Positions 28,211-36,606 of a stretch of DNA of 64,000 nt are shown here, piece after piece; the stretch's first letter is position 1; each line of letters begins with the position of its first letter. The notes below the pieces were generated by a model that searched no databases, had not been told where the DNA came from, and saw only the letters and a program-made list of their open reading frames with translations. The stretch is from JACKCR01 sp041390305 (GTDB lineage Bacteria; Eisenbacteria; RBG-16-71-46; CAIMUX01). The DNA lies in the NCBI GenBank assembly GCA_041390305.1, contig JAWKQE010000022.1, positions 37,220-101,219 of the forward strand. Reading direction: 5' to 3'. Position numbers and translations under genes: made by a program.

Positions 28211-28552
28211 ATGCTCGAGTTGACCGAGATCCGAGTCCACCGCATCCGCGTTGCCCGCCTTCGAGCCCTCGTGAACGTGGTTGTCGACGGGGCTCTCGTG
28301 ATCCGAGGAATCAAGGTCATCGAAGGCCCGGATCGTCTGTTCCTGGCCTGGCCCTCGAGGCCGCGGGAGGACGGAAGGTATGAAGACGTCGTCCACCCTG
28401 TCACGATGGAAGCCAGGACGCAGATCGAGGAGGCCGTCCTCGCGGCGTACGACGAGTCCGGTGGCTTCGAGGATGCGGGATCCGGTGCGCGGCTCCGCCC
28501 ACCTCCAACTCCGCGCTTTGGTAAGGCGGCACGTGAGATTCCGAGGTCCTGA
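28211..28552 (+). CDS. spoVG: SpoVG-family nucleic-acid-binding protein
   Basis: 113 residues. 'ggagg' at 28198-28202 supports ATG 28211. The sequence 'LTEIRVHRIRVARLRALVNV', 'GALVIRGIKVIEG', 'LFLAWPSR' and 'DVVHPVTMEARTQIEEAVL' follows SpoVG along its whole length. SpoVG proteins bind RNA or DNA site-specifically and act as post-transcriptional or septation regulators in Firmicutes, spirochaetes and others. The C-terminal 25 residues are a Pro/Arg-rich tail where binding specificity usually lies. It sits among small secreted-protein genes, which it might regulate; that is speculation. Confidence 0.92.
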   Translation: MLELTEIRVHRIRVARLRALVNVVVDGALVIRGIKVIEGPDRLFLAWPSRPREDGRYEDVVHPVTMEARTQIEEAVLAAYDESGGFEDAGSGARLRPPPTPRFGKAAREIPRS

Positions 28553-28563
28553 GAAGGGAACGG

Positions 28564-29160
28564 ATGTCGATGCGAGACGGGCACGGATTCATCGGTGAGT
28601 TCGCACCTAGGCCAGTAGGGAGAGCATGGGTGCTGGCCGGCCTCGTCGCAATTGCAGCGGTTGCCTCGCATTCCGTCGCCCAGACCTCTGGCCACGGTTC
28701 CGACCCCAATGCCGAGCATCTCGCACCCGTCGGCTCCTGGCCAGCAGGGTTCTGGGTCGTCCTCAGCCGCGAAGCCGCGCTCACGCTCGTCCCGAGTGAC
28801 ATCGAGGACGCGGAGTGGCCAGAGCACCTTGCCGAGCTGGGCACCATCGTGTCCGACCTGGGCTCTCCGGCTCGTGGATGGGTCTCGCGCAGAGGTGTCC
28901 GCGTGGAGTTCTCGGGCGAGGAGAAGTCGCCGGAGTGGTTCCAAGAGATCGCGGCACGGGCACGAGCGGTCCCTGGAGTCGTGGACGCGGCGTGCCTTCC
29001 TCCGACGCCTCTCCCGAACTTCATCGCCGAAGAAGTTACACTGGCAGCCGGCTCACCGATCCAACGGCCCGGTCCCAGTCTCGTTCATCATGCCGGTTCG
29101 GATCGAGTGAGTCACTCGGCGCGAGCAGGTCACGGCATCACAGAAGGCGGTCTCGGATGA
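28564..29160 (+). CDS. Exported protein, paralogue of the next gene
   Basis: 198 residues from ATG 28564 with 'gaaggga' upstream, 11 bases after spoVG. A signal peptide (AWVLAGLVAIAAVASHSVAQ) is cut near residue 40. The block 'SPEWFQEIAARARAVPGVVD' followed by 'AACLPPTPLP' matches 'PPEWFDDVAKRTEEIPGVLS' and 'AACLPAPELD' in the next product, as does the preceding 'LGTIVSDLG' region. This is a periplasmic protein of unknown role. Its stop overlaps the next start by four bases (ATGA), so the two are translationally coupled. Confidence 0.7.
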   Translation: MSMRDGHGFIGEFAPRPVGRAWVLAGLVAIAAVASHSVAQTSGHGSDPNAEHLAPVGSWPAGFWVVLSREAALTLVPSDIEDAEWPEHLAELGTIVSDLGSPARGWVSRRGVRVEFSGEEKSPEWFQEIAARARAVPGVVDAACLPPTPLPNFIAEEVTLAAGSPIQRPGPSLVHHAGSDRVSHSARAGHGITEGGLG

Positions 29161-29873
29161 TCGGCATGACGCTGCTCCTCGCCTCACTCATCGTCGTTTG
29201 TCCGGAGCGACCGGACGACGACAACGCATCTCTCGTCGTTGGAGTGCGCCACGACCTCGGGTTCCCCGCACCGTTCCGCGGCTGCCCGAGCGACATCTCG
29301 TGGCCGGACGAACTCGAAGCGCTCTCCCGAATCGTGGCCGAGTTCGGCGAGTCCGCGTACGTCACCGCGACCAGCCGGATGCTCGCGGTGACGTTCGACG
29401 CTTCGGGACATCCGCCGGAGTGGTTCGACGACGTGGCCAAACGAACCGAAGAGATCCCAGGCGTCCTGAGTGCGGCCTGCCTCCCGGCCCCGGAACTGGA
29501 TCCCCACGTGTTCTACGCGGACGGCGGCCGGACATCGATCGCGCCCCTCGACTGGCGCCCGTTCGTTTGTGACTGTTCCGGAGAGACTCTCCAGATCGAC
29601 GTCGTCGTGTCCAAGGAGGGGACGCTCCTGGATCCCGTCTTCTGGGGACGCGGAGTGTCCCACGAAGACGCAATCGGCGGGTCACGGGAAGGATCAGTCG
29701 CGGTTGCGACGTTCGGACCCGAAGCAGGACCTGACTGTCTCGAGTGCCTGAGGGAGTGGGTGGCAATGCTCCGGATGGAACCAGCACGACGACTGGGCCT
29801 CGCGTATCCTACCCAAGTCAGTATCCCCGCGAGATTCGAGGTCAGTCCCGACTTGGGTCCTCGGAGAGAATGA
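29157..29873 (+). CDS. Exported protein, tandem paralogue with an extra C-terminal domain
   Basis: 238 residues from ATG 29157 (ATGA overlap with the previous gene). A short hydrophobic start (MIGMTLLLASLIVVC) could be a signal or lipid-anchor sequence. Residues about 35-110 repeat the preceding protein's core. Residues about 125-225 are additional: a CDC pair ('PFVCDCSGETLQIDVVVSKE'), 'GTLLDPVFWGRG' and 'GPDCLECLREWVAMLRMEPAR'. The strand-helix order loosely recalls a TonB C-terminal-like fold, but I cannot assign it. It completes a likely spoVG-paralogue-paralogue operon. Confidence 0.7.
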   Translation: MIGMTLLLASLIVVCPERPDDDNASLVVGVRHDLGFPAPFRGCPSDISWPDELEALSRIVAEFGESAYVTATSRMLAVTFDASGHPPEWFDDVAKRTEEIPGVLSAACLPAPELDPHVFYADGGRTSIAPLDWRPFVCDCSGETLQIDVVVSKEGTLLDPVFWGRGVSHEDAIGGSREGSVAVATFGPEAGPDCLECLREWVAMLRMEPARRLGLAYPTQVSIPARFEVSPDLGPRRE

Positions 29874-29936
29874 ACCCGCGGAGTGAACCCGCCGGGACCG
29901 CGCACCGATCCGAACCAGGTCGGCCACGAGGAGACC

Positions 29937-30254
29937 ATGACCGTACGCCCCCCGCTCGACTCCGAGGTCGACGAGCTCGCCACCATCTGGCATCGCGGCT
30001 GGCAGGACGCGCATGCCGCGATCCTCCCGCCGGAACTCGCCCGACACCGAACGCTGGAGAGCTTTCGGGAACGCCTTCGGGACGGGATATCCGACGTCCG
30101 CGTCGCGGGGTCACCCGGCCATCCCCTCGGCTTCTGCTTCACGAAGGACGCCGAGATCTACCAGCTCTACGTCTCGTCCGACGCACGCGGGACGGGAGTC
30201 GCAGCCGCCTTCCCGCTCGAGGTCTGGCGCTACGAGAAGCGAGTGCGTTCCTAG
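29937..30254 (+). CDS. GNAT-family acetyltransferase with internal deletion
   Basis: 105 residues from ATG 29937 ('ggag' just upstream). The start is normal for GNAT ('DELATIWHRGWQDAHAAILP'), then 'IYQLYVSSDARGTGVAAA', which is the beginning of the acetyl-CoA-binding loop. The sequence then jumps straight to 'FPLEVWRYEKR', which normally closes the protein. The fourth and fifth strands and the helix between them, about 45-55 residues, are missing in frame. It is therefore probably inactive, or the assembly has lost about 150 bases. It overlaps the VOC gene tail to tail by four bases. Confidence 0.7.
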   Translation: MTVRPPLDSEVDELATIWHRGWQDAHAAILPPELARHRTLESFRERLRDGISDVRVAGSPGHPLGFCFTKDAEIYQLYVSSDARGTGVAAAFPLEVWRYEKRVRS

Positions 30255-30628
30255 TCCGCCTGCTTCTTCGCCCGCTGCAGGAGCCCGATCATGTGCCCTT
30301 CCGGATCCTGGAAGAACGCCAGCCGGGTCCCGGTTCCTACCTCGAACGGTCCCTGAAGGATCGGCAGCCCCTTCGCCTCGACGCGGCCGGTCACCTCCTC
30401 GATGTCCTCGACTTCGACGTAGAGACAGCGGTGGGCGGGCAGCCGTCCCTTCCCCGTGAAGATGCCGCCCGTGATGGCAGCCGGCCGGCCACCGGCGCTG
30501 TCGACTTCCCAGATTCCGGAGTCCTCGTCCAGGGGGCAGTCCCACTCGAACACGTCGCGATAGAACTCCGTGAGACGCCCGCCGTCCTTCGCGTTGATCT
30601 CCCACCAGATGACCGGATTCTTCGCCAT
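30251..30628 (-). CDS. VOC (glyoxalase/bleomycin-resistance) family protein
   Basis: 125 residues from ATG 30628, with 'ggagg' six bases upstream. 'VIWWEINAKDGGRLTEFYRD', 'CLYVEVEDIEEVTGRVEAKG' and 'TRLAFFQDPEGHMIGL' give the paired beta-alpha-beta-beta-beta modules. The terminal 'DPEGHMIGLLQ' is the common metal-site or closing motif. The family includes lyases, dioxygenases and binding proteins, so the reaction is not predictable. Single gene, convergent with the GNAT. Confidence 0.88.
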   Translation of the reverse strand: MAKNPVIWWEINAKDGGRLTEFYRDVFEWDCPLDEDSGIWEVDSAGGRPAAITGGIFTGKGRLPAHRCLYVEVEDIEEVTGRVEAKGLPILQGPFEVGTGTRLAFFQDPEGHMIGLLQRAKKQAD

Positions 30629-30807
30629 GTCGTCCTCCGTCCCAGTGCCCGGGCCCAAGCGCCAGTCTCCTCCTCGGCTTTCCGCGTGCCAACCCAGTTT
30701 CCTGAGGTAGGCTCGCGCGGCGTCACGACCTCATCCCCGCTCGAAATTTCCCGCCGTCGGCCGAAACGACGGACGGTGGAACGTGGGTCGAGCGTGAAGG
30801 AGCCGCC

Positions 30808-31893
30808 ATGGAACTGATCGCGTTCTTCTTCGGACTCGCGCTCTACTTCTTCCTGAGAGTGCTCGCGAGTGGGTTCTATACCGTCCGTCCGGACGAGCGA
30901 GCCGTCATCACGAGCTTCGGCCGCGCGGAACGGATTGCGGTCCAGACCTCGATCCCAACCTCTCGGACGCGGAGCGCGAACGGTACCCGTACCGCGTGTG
31001 CGCGTCATCCAGCCCGGTGGCCCCTATCTCAAGCTGCCGTGGCAGAAGGTGCACAAGGTGAGCGTCGCGACCCAGGCGGTCGACGTCGTGTGGGATCCGA
31101 CGAAGGAGCAGACGACGATCGAGGCCGTGACGAAGGACAACCTCACCACGGGCGTGAACGGACAGATCCGGTACCGCGTGAGCGAGAACAACCTCACGCG
31201 TACCTCTTCGGGTCTCGAGCCCGCTCGAGCACGTCATGGGATTCTTCATCTCCGTCCTCCGCGAACGGATCGCGAACTTCGTGGACCCGAAGGGCGGCGG
31301 ACTCATGACGGAAGGCTTCGACGCACCGCCACCTCTGTCGCCAGAAGACACCTTGCCGGGCGGAGCGGGCGCGTCCGGTGGACCGGCGCGCGGCCGCTGG
31401 AAGCAGGTTCGCCGGGGCGGACGGCTCCGGTGGTTCGGGCGGAGCGCGCCGACCCGGCATCGAACTCTCCGAGGGCGTTTCGATCAACGACCTCCGAAAA
31501 AACCTCCCGCTCCTCAACCAGTACATGGAAGAGCAGTGCAAGGCGACGCAGGGTCGGTACGGCATCGAACTCGACGCGGCGCTCATCACCGAGATCGATC
31601 CGCCGCTCGAAGTCGACCGGGCTCTCTCCGCGATCAACAGCACGCGAAACCAGGTCGCGGCGGACATCTCCACCGCCCGCGCCGACGCCGAACAGCAGAT
31701 CACGATGAGCGAGCGCGCGGTCGAGATCGCACAGAACAACGCGGAAGCAGAAGTAGCGCCGCTCCGCGTGCTCGCCGACGCGCTCACCGGGATCAAGCGG
31801 GAAGCAGGTCAGGACGCGCTCGTGGCCTACGTTCGGAACCAGCGGGTGCCGCTCCTCACGCGCGCCCGTCGCATCGTCATGCAGGCGAAGTAA
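30808..31893 (+). CDS. HflK-like SPFH membrane protein, frameshifted
   Basis: ATG 30808 opens a single N-terminal membrane helix (ELIAFFFGLALYFFLRVL) and 'GFYTVRPDERAVITSFGRAE', the SPFH entry motif. The rest is spread over several frames: 'VRVIQPGGPYLKLPWQKVHK', 'VVWDPTKEQTTIEAVTKDNL', 'LEHVMGFFISVLRERIANFV', 'GVSINDLRKNLPLLNQYMEE' and the terminal coiled coil 'RADAEQQITMSERAVEIAQN'. Single-base losses near 30939, 30993, 31195 and 31211, and two more between about 31320 and 31460, account for all shifts. A Gly-rich linker lies at about 31360-31450. HflK/stomatin proteins form membrane rings that regulate proteases such as FtsH. It is co-directional with the next SPFH gene (11-base gap). Confidence 0.8.
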
Positions 31894-31904
31894 GGAGGCA
31901 CCCG

Positions 31905-32828
31905 ATGAACCCAACCATCATCATCGCCGGCGTCGTCGGATTCCTCTTCTTCCCGATCCTCTTCCGGCTCGCCACCTGGTTCGGGCTCTACACGATCGTC
32001 CAGGAGCGGGAGGCGCAGGTATACACGCTCTTCGGCAAGGTCGCGGGGACGATCGATGAACCGGGGCTCCGCTTCCCGGTCGCGAAGTTCGGACCCAAGG
32101 CGCTCCTCCTCCCGTTCTTCGGGAAGCGGTACCGCGTACCGACCGCGCTCCGTCAGCACTACCTCCGCGGCCAGATGGTGAACTCGGAAGAGGGCACCCC
32201 GATGGGAGTGGGGATCTGGTACGAGATGCAGGTGAGCGATCCCGTCTCCTACCTGTTCACGAACGCGAACCCCGAAGGCTCCCTCCAGGCCAACGTCGCG
32301 AGCTCCACGGTGTCGACTCTCAGCAACCTCGAGATGGAGAAGATGCTGGAAGACCGCCACAGCCTCAGCCGCACCGTACGCGCGGCCGTCTCGCCCCTCT
32401 CGGAGAAGTGGGGCTACCGGCTCGGCTCGGTCTACATCCGGAAGGTCGCGTTCACGGATCGACACATGGTCGACAACATCACCGAGAAGGTCGTCAAGCG
32501 CCTGGTCCAGGTTACGAGCGCGATGAAGCAGGACGGTGAGAACCGGGTCGGCCTCATCAAGTCCGAGACGGCAAAGAAGGTGTCGCAGAAGCTCGCGGAA
32601 GCCGCGGCGGCGCGGCCCGCCGTCGTCGGCAAGACACTCAACGAGATCGGACGGAACGATCCCGCGATCCTGGAGACCGTGCTCGAGGTGATGGAAACGG
32701 ACCGCCTGCTCGCGTCCGGCGCGGCCGTGGAGCTACTCCCGGAGAAGGCGACGTTCATCGCGTCGATCGGTGGCGGAAGTGGGTTCGGCGGTGGGGGCGA
32801 CGCACCGCCCCGACTCCCGCACGCCTAG
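31905..32828 (+). CDS. Second SPFH/band-7 membrane protein
   Basis: 307 residues; 'aaggagg' seven bases before ATG 31905. One N-terminal membrane helix (IIIAGVVGFLFFPILFRL), then 'GLYTIVQEREAQVYTLFGKV', 'DEPGLRFPVAKFGPKALLLP' and a band-7 domain to about residue 200, followed by helical 'NRVGLIKSETAKKVSQKLAE' and a Gly-rich end. It follows the HflK-like gene in one transcript, suggesting a hetero-oligomeric pair like HflK/HflC or a YqiK-type membrane scaffold. It ends before two hairpins shared with the convergent receptor gene. Confidence 0.85.
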   Translation: MNPTIIIAGVVGFLFFPILFRLATWFGLYTIVQEREAQVYTLFGKVAGTIDEPGLRFPVAKFGPKALLLPFFGKRYRVPTALRQHYLRGQMVNSEEGTPMGVGIWYEMQVSDPVSYLFTNANPEGSLQANVASSTVSTLSNLEMEKMLEDRHSLSRTVRAAVSPLSEKWGYRLGSVYIRKVAFTDRHMVDNITEKVVKRLVQVTSAMKQDGENRVGLIKSETAKKVSQKLAEAAAARPAVVGKTLNEIGRNDPAILETVLEVMETDRLLASGAAVELLPEKATFIASIGGGSGFGGGGDAPPRLPHA

Positions 32829-32836
32829 GAACGACA

Positions 32837-32865
32837 ACGGCCGGCCCTTGGACCGGGCCGGCCGT
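32837..32865 (+). terminator. Perfect 11-bp hairpin after the SPFH pair
   Basis: Arms 32837-32847 and 32855-32865 are exact complements with a 7-base loop, in the convergent gap. No T-run follows, but it would work from either side with the next hairpin. Confidence 0.6.
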
Positions 32866-32884
32866 CCGCGCCCAGTCGTCTGCG

Positions 32885-32911
32885 CCGAGCGGCTACGCCG
32901 CTCGGCCTTTT
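32885..32911 (+). terminator. Intrinsic terminator, overlapping the receptor stop codon
   Basis: 9-bp exact stem (32885-32893 with 32897-32905), loop TAC, then 'ccttttc' on the plus strand. The loop contains the complement of the receptor gene's TAG. Confidence 0.75.
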
Positions 32912-34523
32912 CGTTCCGTCGACTCCGACTCCAGCCGGAAGTGCGAGAGGAGTTCCTCCAGCTCCGCCGCAAGGCCGGAGAGTTCCGCGGCCGAGTGCGC
33001 CGCCTCCTCCGCACCGGTCGCGGCCTGAGACGTCACGCTCGCCATGCTCTCGACGTTCGTGTTGATCTGGTCCGTCGACGCGGCCTGTTGTGACGTTGCC
33101 GCGGCAATCTGGGAGATCATGTTGCCGACCTCGTCGGCCATCTGGATGATCTGCCCCAACGCCTCACCGGCCTGCTCCGTCGCCGTGACACCGTCCGAGA
33201 CGAGCCCGGTGCCCTCGTGCATCACGACGACCGCCTTCTTCGTCTCGCCCTGGATCTCCTGGATCACCTCTGCGATCTCCTGAGTCGCGCGACCTGTCCG
33301 TTCCGCCAGCTTGCGGACCTCGTCCGCGACCACCGCGAATCCGCGTCCCTGTTCCCCGGCTCGGGCCGCTTCGATCGCCGCGTTGAGGGCGAGGAGATTC
33401 GTCTGCTCGGCGATTTCATCGATGACGGCGATGATCTCGCCGACACGGTCCGACTGCCTTCCCAACGCTTCGACCTGTTCCGCGCTCCGCTCTACGGACG
33501 ATGCGAGGCGACGCATCTGGGACACGGCGGTCTCGACGACGGTGCCGCCGGTTCGTGCCGTCTCGGTGGCCAGGCGGGACGCCTCGGATGCGGAGCTGGC
33601 ACTCCGCGACACCTCTCCGACCGTGGCGGACATCTCCTCGATCGCCGCCGCCACCTGTTCGGCTTCGCGGCGCTGCGACTGGACACGGTCGCTCTGCCCC
33701 GCGGAGTTCTCCGCCAGTCGCCCGCTCGCTTCGTTGAGGCGGAGTGTCGTCGCGGACACCTGCCTCATCACGTTCTGGAGCTTCTCGAGGAAAGCGTTGA
33801 GCGCGGCGGAGATCTCCCGATCTCGTCCTGCGAGGTCACCGGGAGCCTCTGGGTGAGGTCTCCATCCCCTTCCGCAACCGCGCGGATCCTCGCCCCGATG
33901 AGCTGGAGCGACCTCGACACCGTGCGCACGAGGAGCACTCCCGCGACGGTCAGGATCGAGAGAAAGACCCCGACGCTGATCCACACGGACTTCTCCGCCC
34001 GCAGAATGGCCGCACGTTCCACGGCCGCGTTCGCCTCGAGAGACGCGAAGCGTTCGTCCTGCAGGCTCGCAATCTCGTGGAGGAGATCCTCGAAGATCGG
34101 ATTGGACTGCTCGATGAACATCTGGCTCGCCTGTGCCCCGCGACCGAGGAGGACGGCCTCCGTAGCCTTGGAGTTGGCGGCGTCGAGCAGTTCGAGAGAC
34201 TTGGCGACGTCACTCGCCTCCTCTCCTTCCTTCGCCACCGCGTCGCGGAGGGAAGTGAGGGATGTGGAGTACTCTTCGATCAGCGCCTCGAGAACGTCGG
34301 GATCCTCCTCCCGGAGGATACGAAGCGTCACCCCCTGGAGCTTCGCGAGACTCTCGATCAGGCCAACCGAGGCCTGGGTGTTCTGCTTGGTCGAGTCGTT
34401 GAGTGCTCGCCAGGAAGCCGAGGTGTCACGCAGTAGGTGAGACACGACACCGACGACGCCGATCGTCGCGAGTGTCGACAGTCCGAAGTAGATGCCTAGT
34501 TTGGCACCGATGCCCATTCTCAT
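32893..34523 (-). CDS. Methyl-accepting chemotaxis receptor, one frameshift
   Basis: ATG 34523 opens 'MRMGIGAKLGIYFGLSTLAT' (first membrane helix), a helical periplasmic domain of about 155 residues resembling a four-helix-bundle sensor, a second membrane helix ('VWISVGVFLSILTVAGVLLV'), a HAMP ending 'GDGDLTQRLPVTSQDEIG' and a full signalling domain with hairpin 'EQTNLLALNAAIEAARAGEQ'. The frame breaks at 33816-33818, where one base is missing from a C run (minus strand GGGG read as GGG); restoring it joins 'QDEIG' to 'EISAALNAFLEKLQ'. About 543 residues result. The hairpin tip is canonical, so it should couple to CheA/CheW encoded elsewhere. The PDC-domain protein upstream may be its periplasmic partner. 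Confidence 0.9.
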
Positions 34524-34639
34524 GGTCGCTCCGCGCTCCGAGGACGGGAGCTCCCGCCGTCCGCCCAAGTCAGTCGGTAGAGCGGTACGGGATTTCTGGG
34601 AGAGCACCGTACCGCCCCTTCGTCGATCGAGTAACTACC

Positions 34640-34677
34640 GTCAGACCCGTTTCAGAGTCTCTCCAGACTCGTCTGAC
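34640..34677. other. Nested inverted repeat between receptor and sensor genes
   Basis: Outer arms 34640-34646 and 34671-34677 (7 bp) enclose an inner hairpin 34655-34660 with 34665-34670 (6 bp, loop ctcc). It lies 117 bases upstream of the receptor start and 126 bases past the sensor stop: a terminator, operator or leader structure. The rest of the 279-base gap shows no gene. Confidence 0.5.
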
Positions 34678-34802
34678 GCAAGCATGCTGGGTCCTTGACT
34701 CCGACGAGTCCGGCGCTCGACTCGCGGTCGAGATCGCATTCCGATTGGGCGGCCTTGCGCGGATCGGATGCGAACGAGGCCTCGTCCTAGTCCTGTCCCG
34801 GA

Positions 34803-35348
34803 TCAGGAACCGAGCTTATCGAGGGCGAGGCCCACGACGACCGAACCGATCGGCGTTTCCCCGTCGAGGACCGGGAAGCCGACCTGGATCTGCTCGACGC
34901 CCGTGGAGTCATCCACCTCGACGTCTCCGAACCAGACCTCACCCTTCATCGGAACCTCGTGCTTCGCCTTTCCCTTGTGCGACCAGCTCGAGGTCTTCGC
35001 GAAGAAAGCGACCTTCGTTCCGTCGGCTGCCGAGATGAAGAGCTCGGAGACGGCCGGGTCCTGCTTCTCCTTCAGGTGCTCGACGACCGCGTTCTTGGAG
35101 AAGGAGCGAACGAACTTGTCGAGGATGGTGAGTCCCTTCCACGTGTCGTTCGTCATCGCCGTGGCTTCCGGGGAGGGATGTGCGTTGTGCTCCTTCACGG
35201 CTTCCACGACCACTGGGTCCGTACCGATCCAGGCCAACGCTGTCGCCTTTGCCTGCACCGCTGCAGGCACCTCTGCGACGGCGGACTGGCCGACGCAGAA
35301 GCCGAGAACTGCGAGACCGACGATCGCAGCCTTGAGAGTCGTCATCAT
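34803..35348 (-). CDS. Stand-alone periplasmic Cache/PDC-type sensor protein
   Basis: 181 residues from ATG 35348 (second of two adjacent ATGs at 35345 and 35348; 'gggag' upstream). A clean signal peptide (LKAAIVGLAVLGFCVGQSAVAE, cut near 25). The body carries 'LFISAADGTKVAFFAKTSSW', 'GEVWFGDVEVDDSTGVEQIQ' and 'VGFPVLDGETPIGSVVVGLAL', which is the C-terminal half of a Cache/PDC fold with no membrane or output domain. It is upstream of the receptor on the same strand (280-base gap), so it may present a ligand to that receptor's helical sensor domain. That partnership is inference. Confidence 0.8.
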   Translation of the reverse strand: MMTTLKAAIVGLAVLGFCVGQSAVAEVPAAVQAKATALAWIGTDPVVVEAVKEHNAHPSPEATAMTNDTWKGLTILDKFVRSFSKNAVVEHLKEKQDPAVSELFISAADGTKVAFFAKTSSWSHKGKAKHEVPMKGEVWFGDVEVDDSTGVEQIQVGFPVLDGETPIGSVVVGLALDKLGS

Positions 35349-35639
35349 GGTTCTGAGATCTCCCTTGGGTTTCGTCGCGGTTCGGCCCGTATCCAAACGG
35401 TTCGGGCTCCGCAGGCGTCCAAGTTCGTTTTCGGAGTCGTGCCACCGCTCGATTAAGAGATTCGAGGGATCCCCCCAAGGCCGTGACGTGTGTCCCCAAA
35501 TGGCGTTTCAACGCGGAACCGGGGCAAGCCCATGCCTGCCAGCAGATACCGCCCAGAGTGCGCGGGACGACACAGCATTGGCGAAACCCACATCAGCCCG
35601 AGAATCGGAAGCACGAGGCGACAAAACGTGAGTGACGCG
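35349..35639. other. Gap upstream of the sensor gene
   Basis: 291 bases between the sensor start and the end of the DUF72 gene, both on the minus strand. It should hold the sensor promoter, but I cannot point to convincing -35/-10 elements, and no gene is visible. Confidence 0.3.
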
Positions 35640-36605
35640 CTACTCGCCCTCGGAACCGGCTCCATACATCTGACCGAGAAGAGCCTGCATCTGCTCGGCG
35701 TTCGTCGGAGCGGAGCCGCCGTGACAGTTGTTGAAGAAGACGAAGGTCTGACGGGTGCGGGCCGCGGTGTCGTGGATCTTCGCCGCCCACTCCCGCAGTT
35801 CGGCTTCGTCGTAGAGGTAGTCGTACCGCGTAGAGTTGTCGCCGTCCCACCACCGCTCGGCGTTTCGTCCATGGAAGCGGAAGTACGCAACGTCGTTCGT
35901 CTGCTGGACGACGGGAGGAAAGAGGCCAGGAAGTCTCGGTTCGTCGACGACACAGAACCCGACGCCGAGTTCGCGGAGCAAACGGTAGGTCGACTCGCGC
36001 GCCCAGCTCTCGTGGCGGAACTCGACGAAGAGAGGACGTTCCCCGAGTCGATGGCGCAGTTCCTCGAGATGAGACGTCTCATCAGGCCCAGCGCGGAACC
36101 GATAGGGAAACTGGGCGAGGATCCCATCGAGCTTGCCGGCGTCCTCGAGGGGCATGATCGCGCTCAGAAACGCGCGGCAGCCTTCCGCGACACTTCCCCC
36201 GTCCGCTTGGGACTCCTGGACCGGAGCCGGGTCGCGGAGCAGGCTCTCCTGGACCGGCGTAGTGGACTCGGGGCCTGAGAGGGCCCCGGAGCCGGCAACA
36301 GGGCGGGAACCAGAGTCCCCTCCCACTTCACCAGCGGGACTTCGCCGGCGCCCTCGAGTTCCCCCGCCAACTCCGTGCGTGAGGGAGCCACTCAGCTTGA
36401 CGACGAAACGGAACCCAGGAGGAGTCCCCCGCGCCATCCCCTCGAACGTACGCACACTCGGGAGTCGGTAGTACGTCGCGTTGATCTCGACGGCCGGGAA
36501 GACCCGTGCGTACCGGGCGAGCATGTCCTGATTGCGCGTGCCTTCCGGATAGAACGGGCCGACCCAGTCTCGAAAGCTGTAGCCCGATGTCCCCACGAAG
36601 ATCAC
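35640..36605 (-). CDS. DUF72 family protein (YecE-like) with an insert
   Basis: 321 residues. 'MIFVGTSGYSFRDWVGPFYP', 'YARVFPAVEINATYYRLPS', 'LFVEFRHESWARESTYRLLR', 'YFRFHGRNAERWW' and 'TFVFFNNCHGGSAPTNAEQM' cover the TIM-barrel DUF72 family end to end. Between 'FRFVVKLSGSLTHG' and 'FLSAIMPLEDAGKLDGILAQ' there is an extra low-complexity segment of about 60 residues (about 78-135), unusual for the family. The start lies one base after the SDR stop, so it is coupled to the dprE1-dprE2-like genes. Biochemical function unknown for the family. Confidence 0.88.
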   Translation of the reverse strand: MIFVGTSGYSFRDWVGPFYPEGTRNQDMLARYARVFPAVEINATYYRLPSVRTFEGMARGTPPGFRFVVKLSGSLTHGVGGGTRGRRRSPAGEVGGDSGSRPVAGSGALSGPESTTPVQESLLRDPAPVQESQADGGSVAEGCRAFLSAIMPLEDAGKLDGILAQFPYRFRAGPDETSHLEELRHRLGERPLFVEFRHESWARESTYRLLRELGVGFCVVDEPRLPGLFPPVVQQTNDVAYFRFHGRNAERWWDGDNSTRYDYLYDEAELREWAAKIHDTAARTRQTFVFFNNCHGGSAPTNAEQMQALLGQMYGAGSEGE

Positions 36606-36606
36606 G

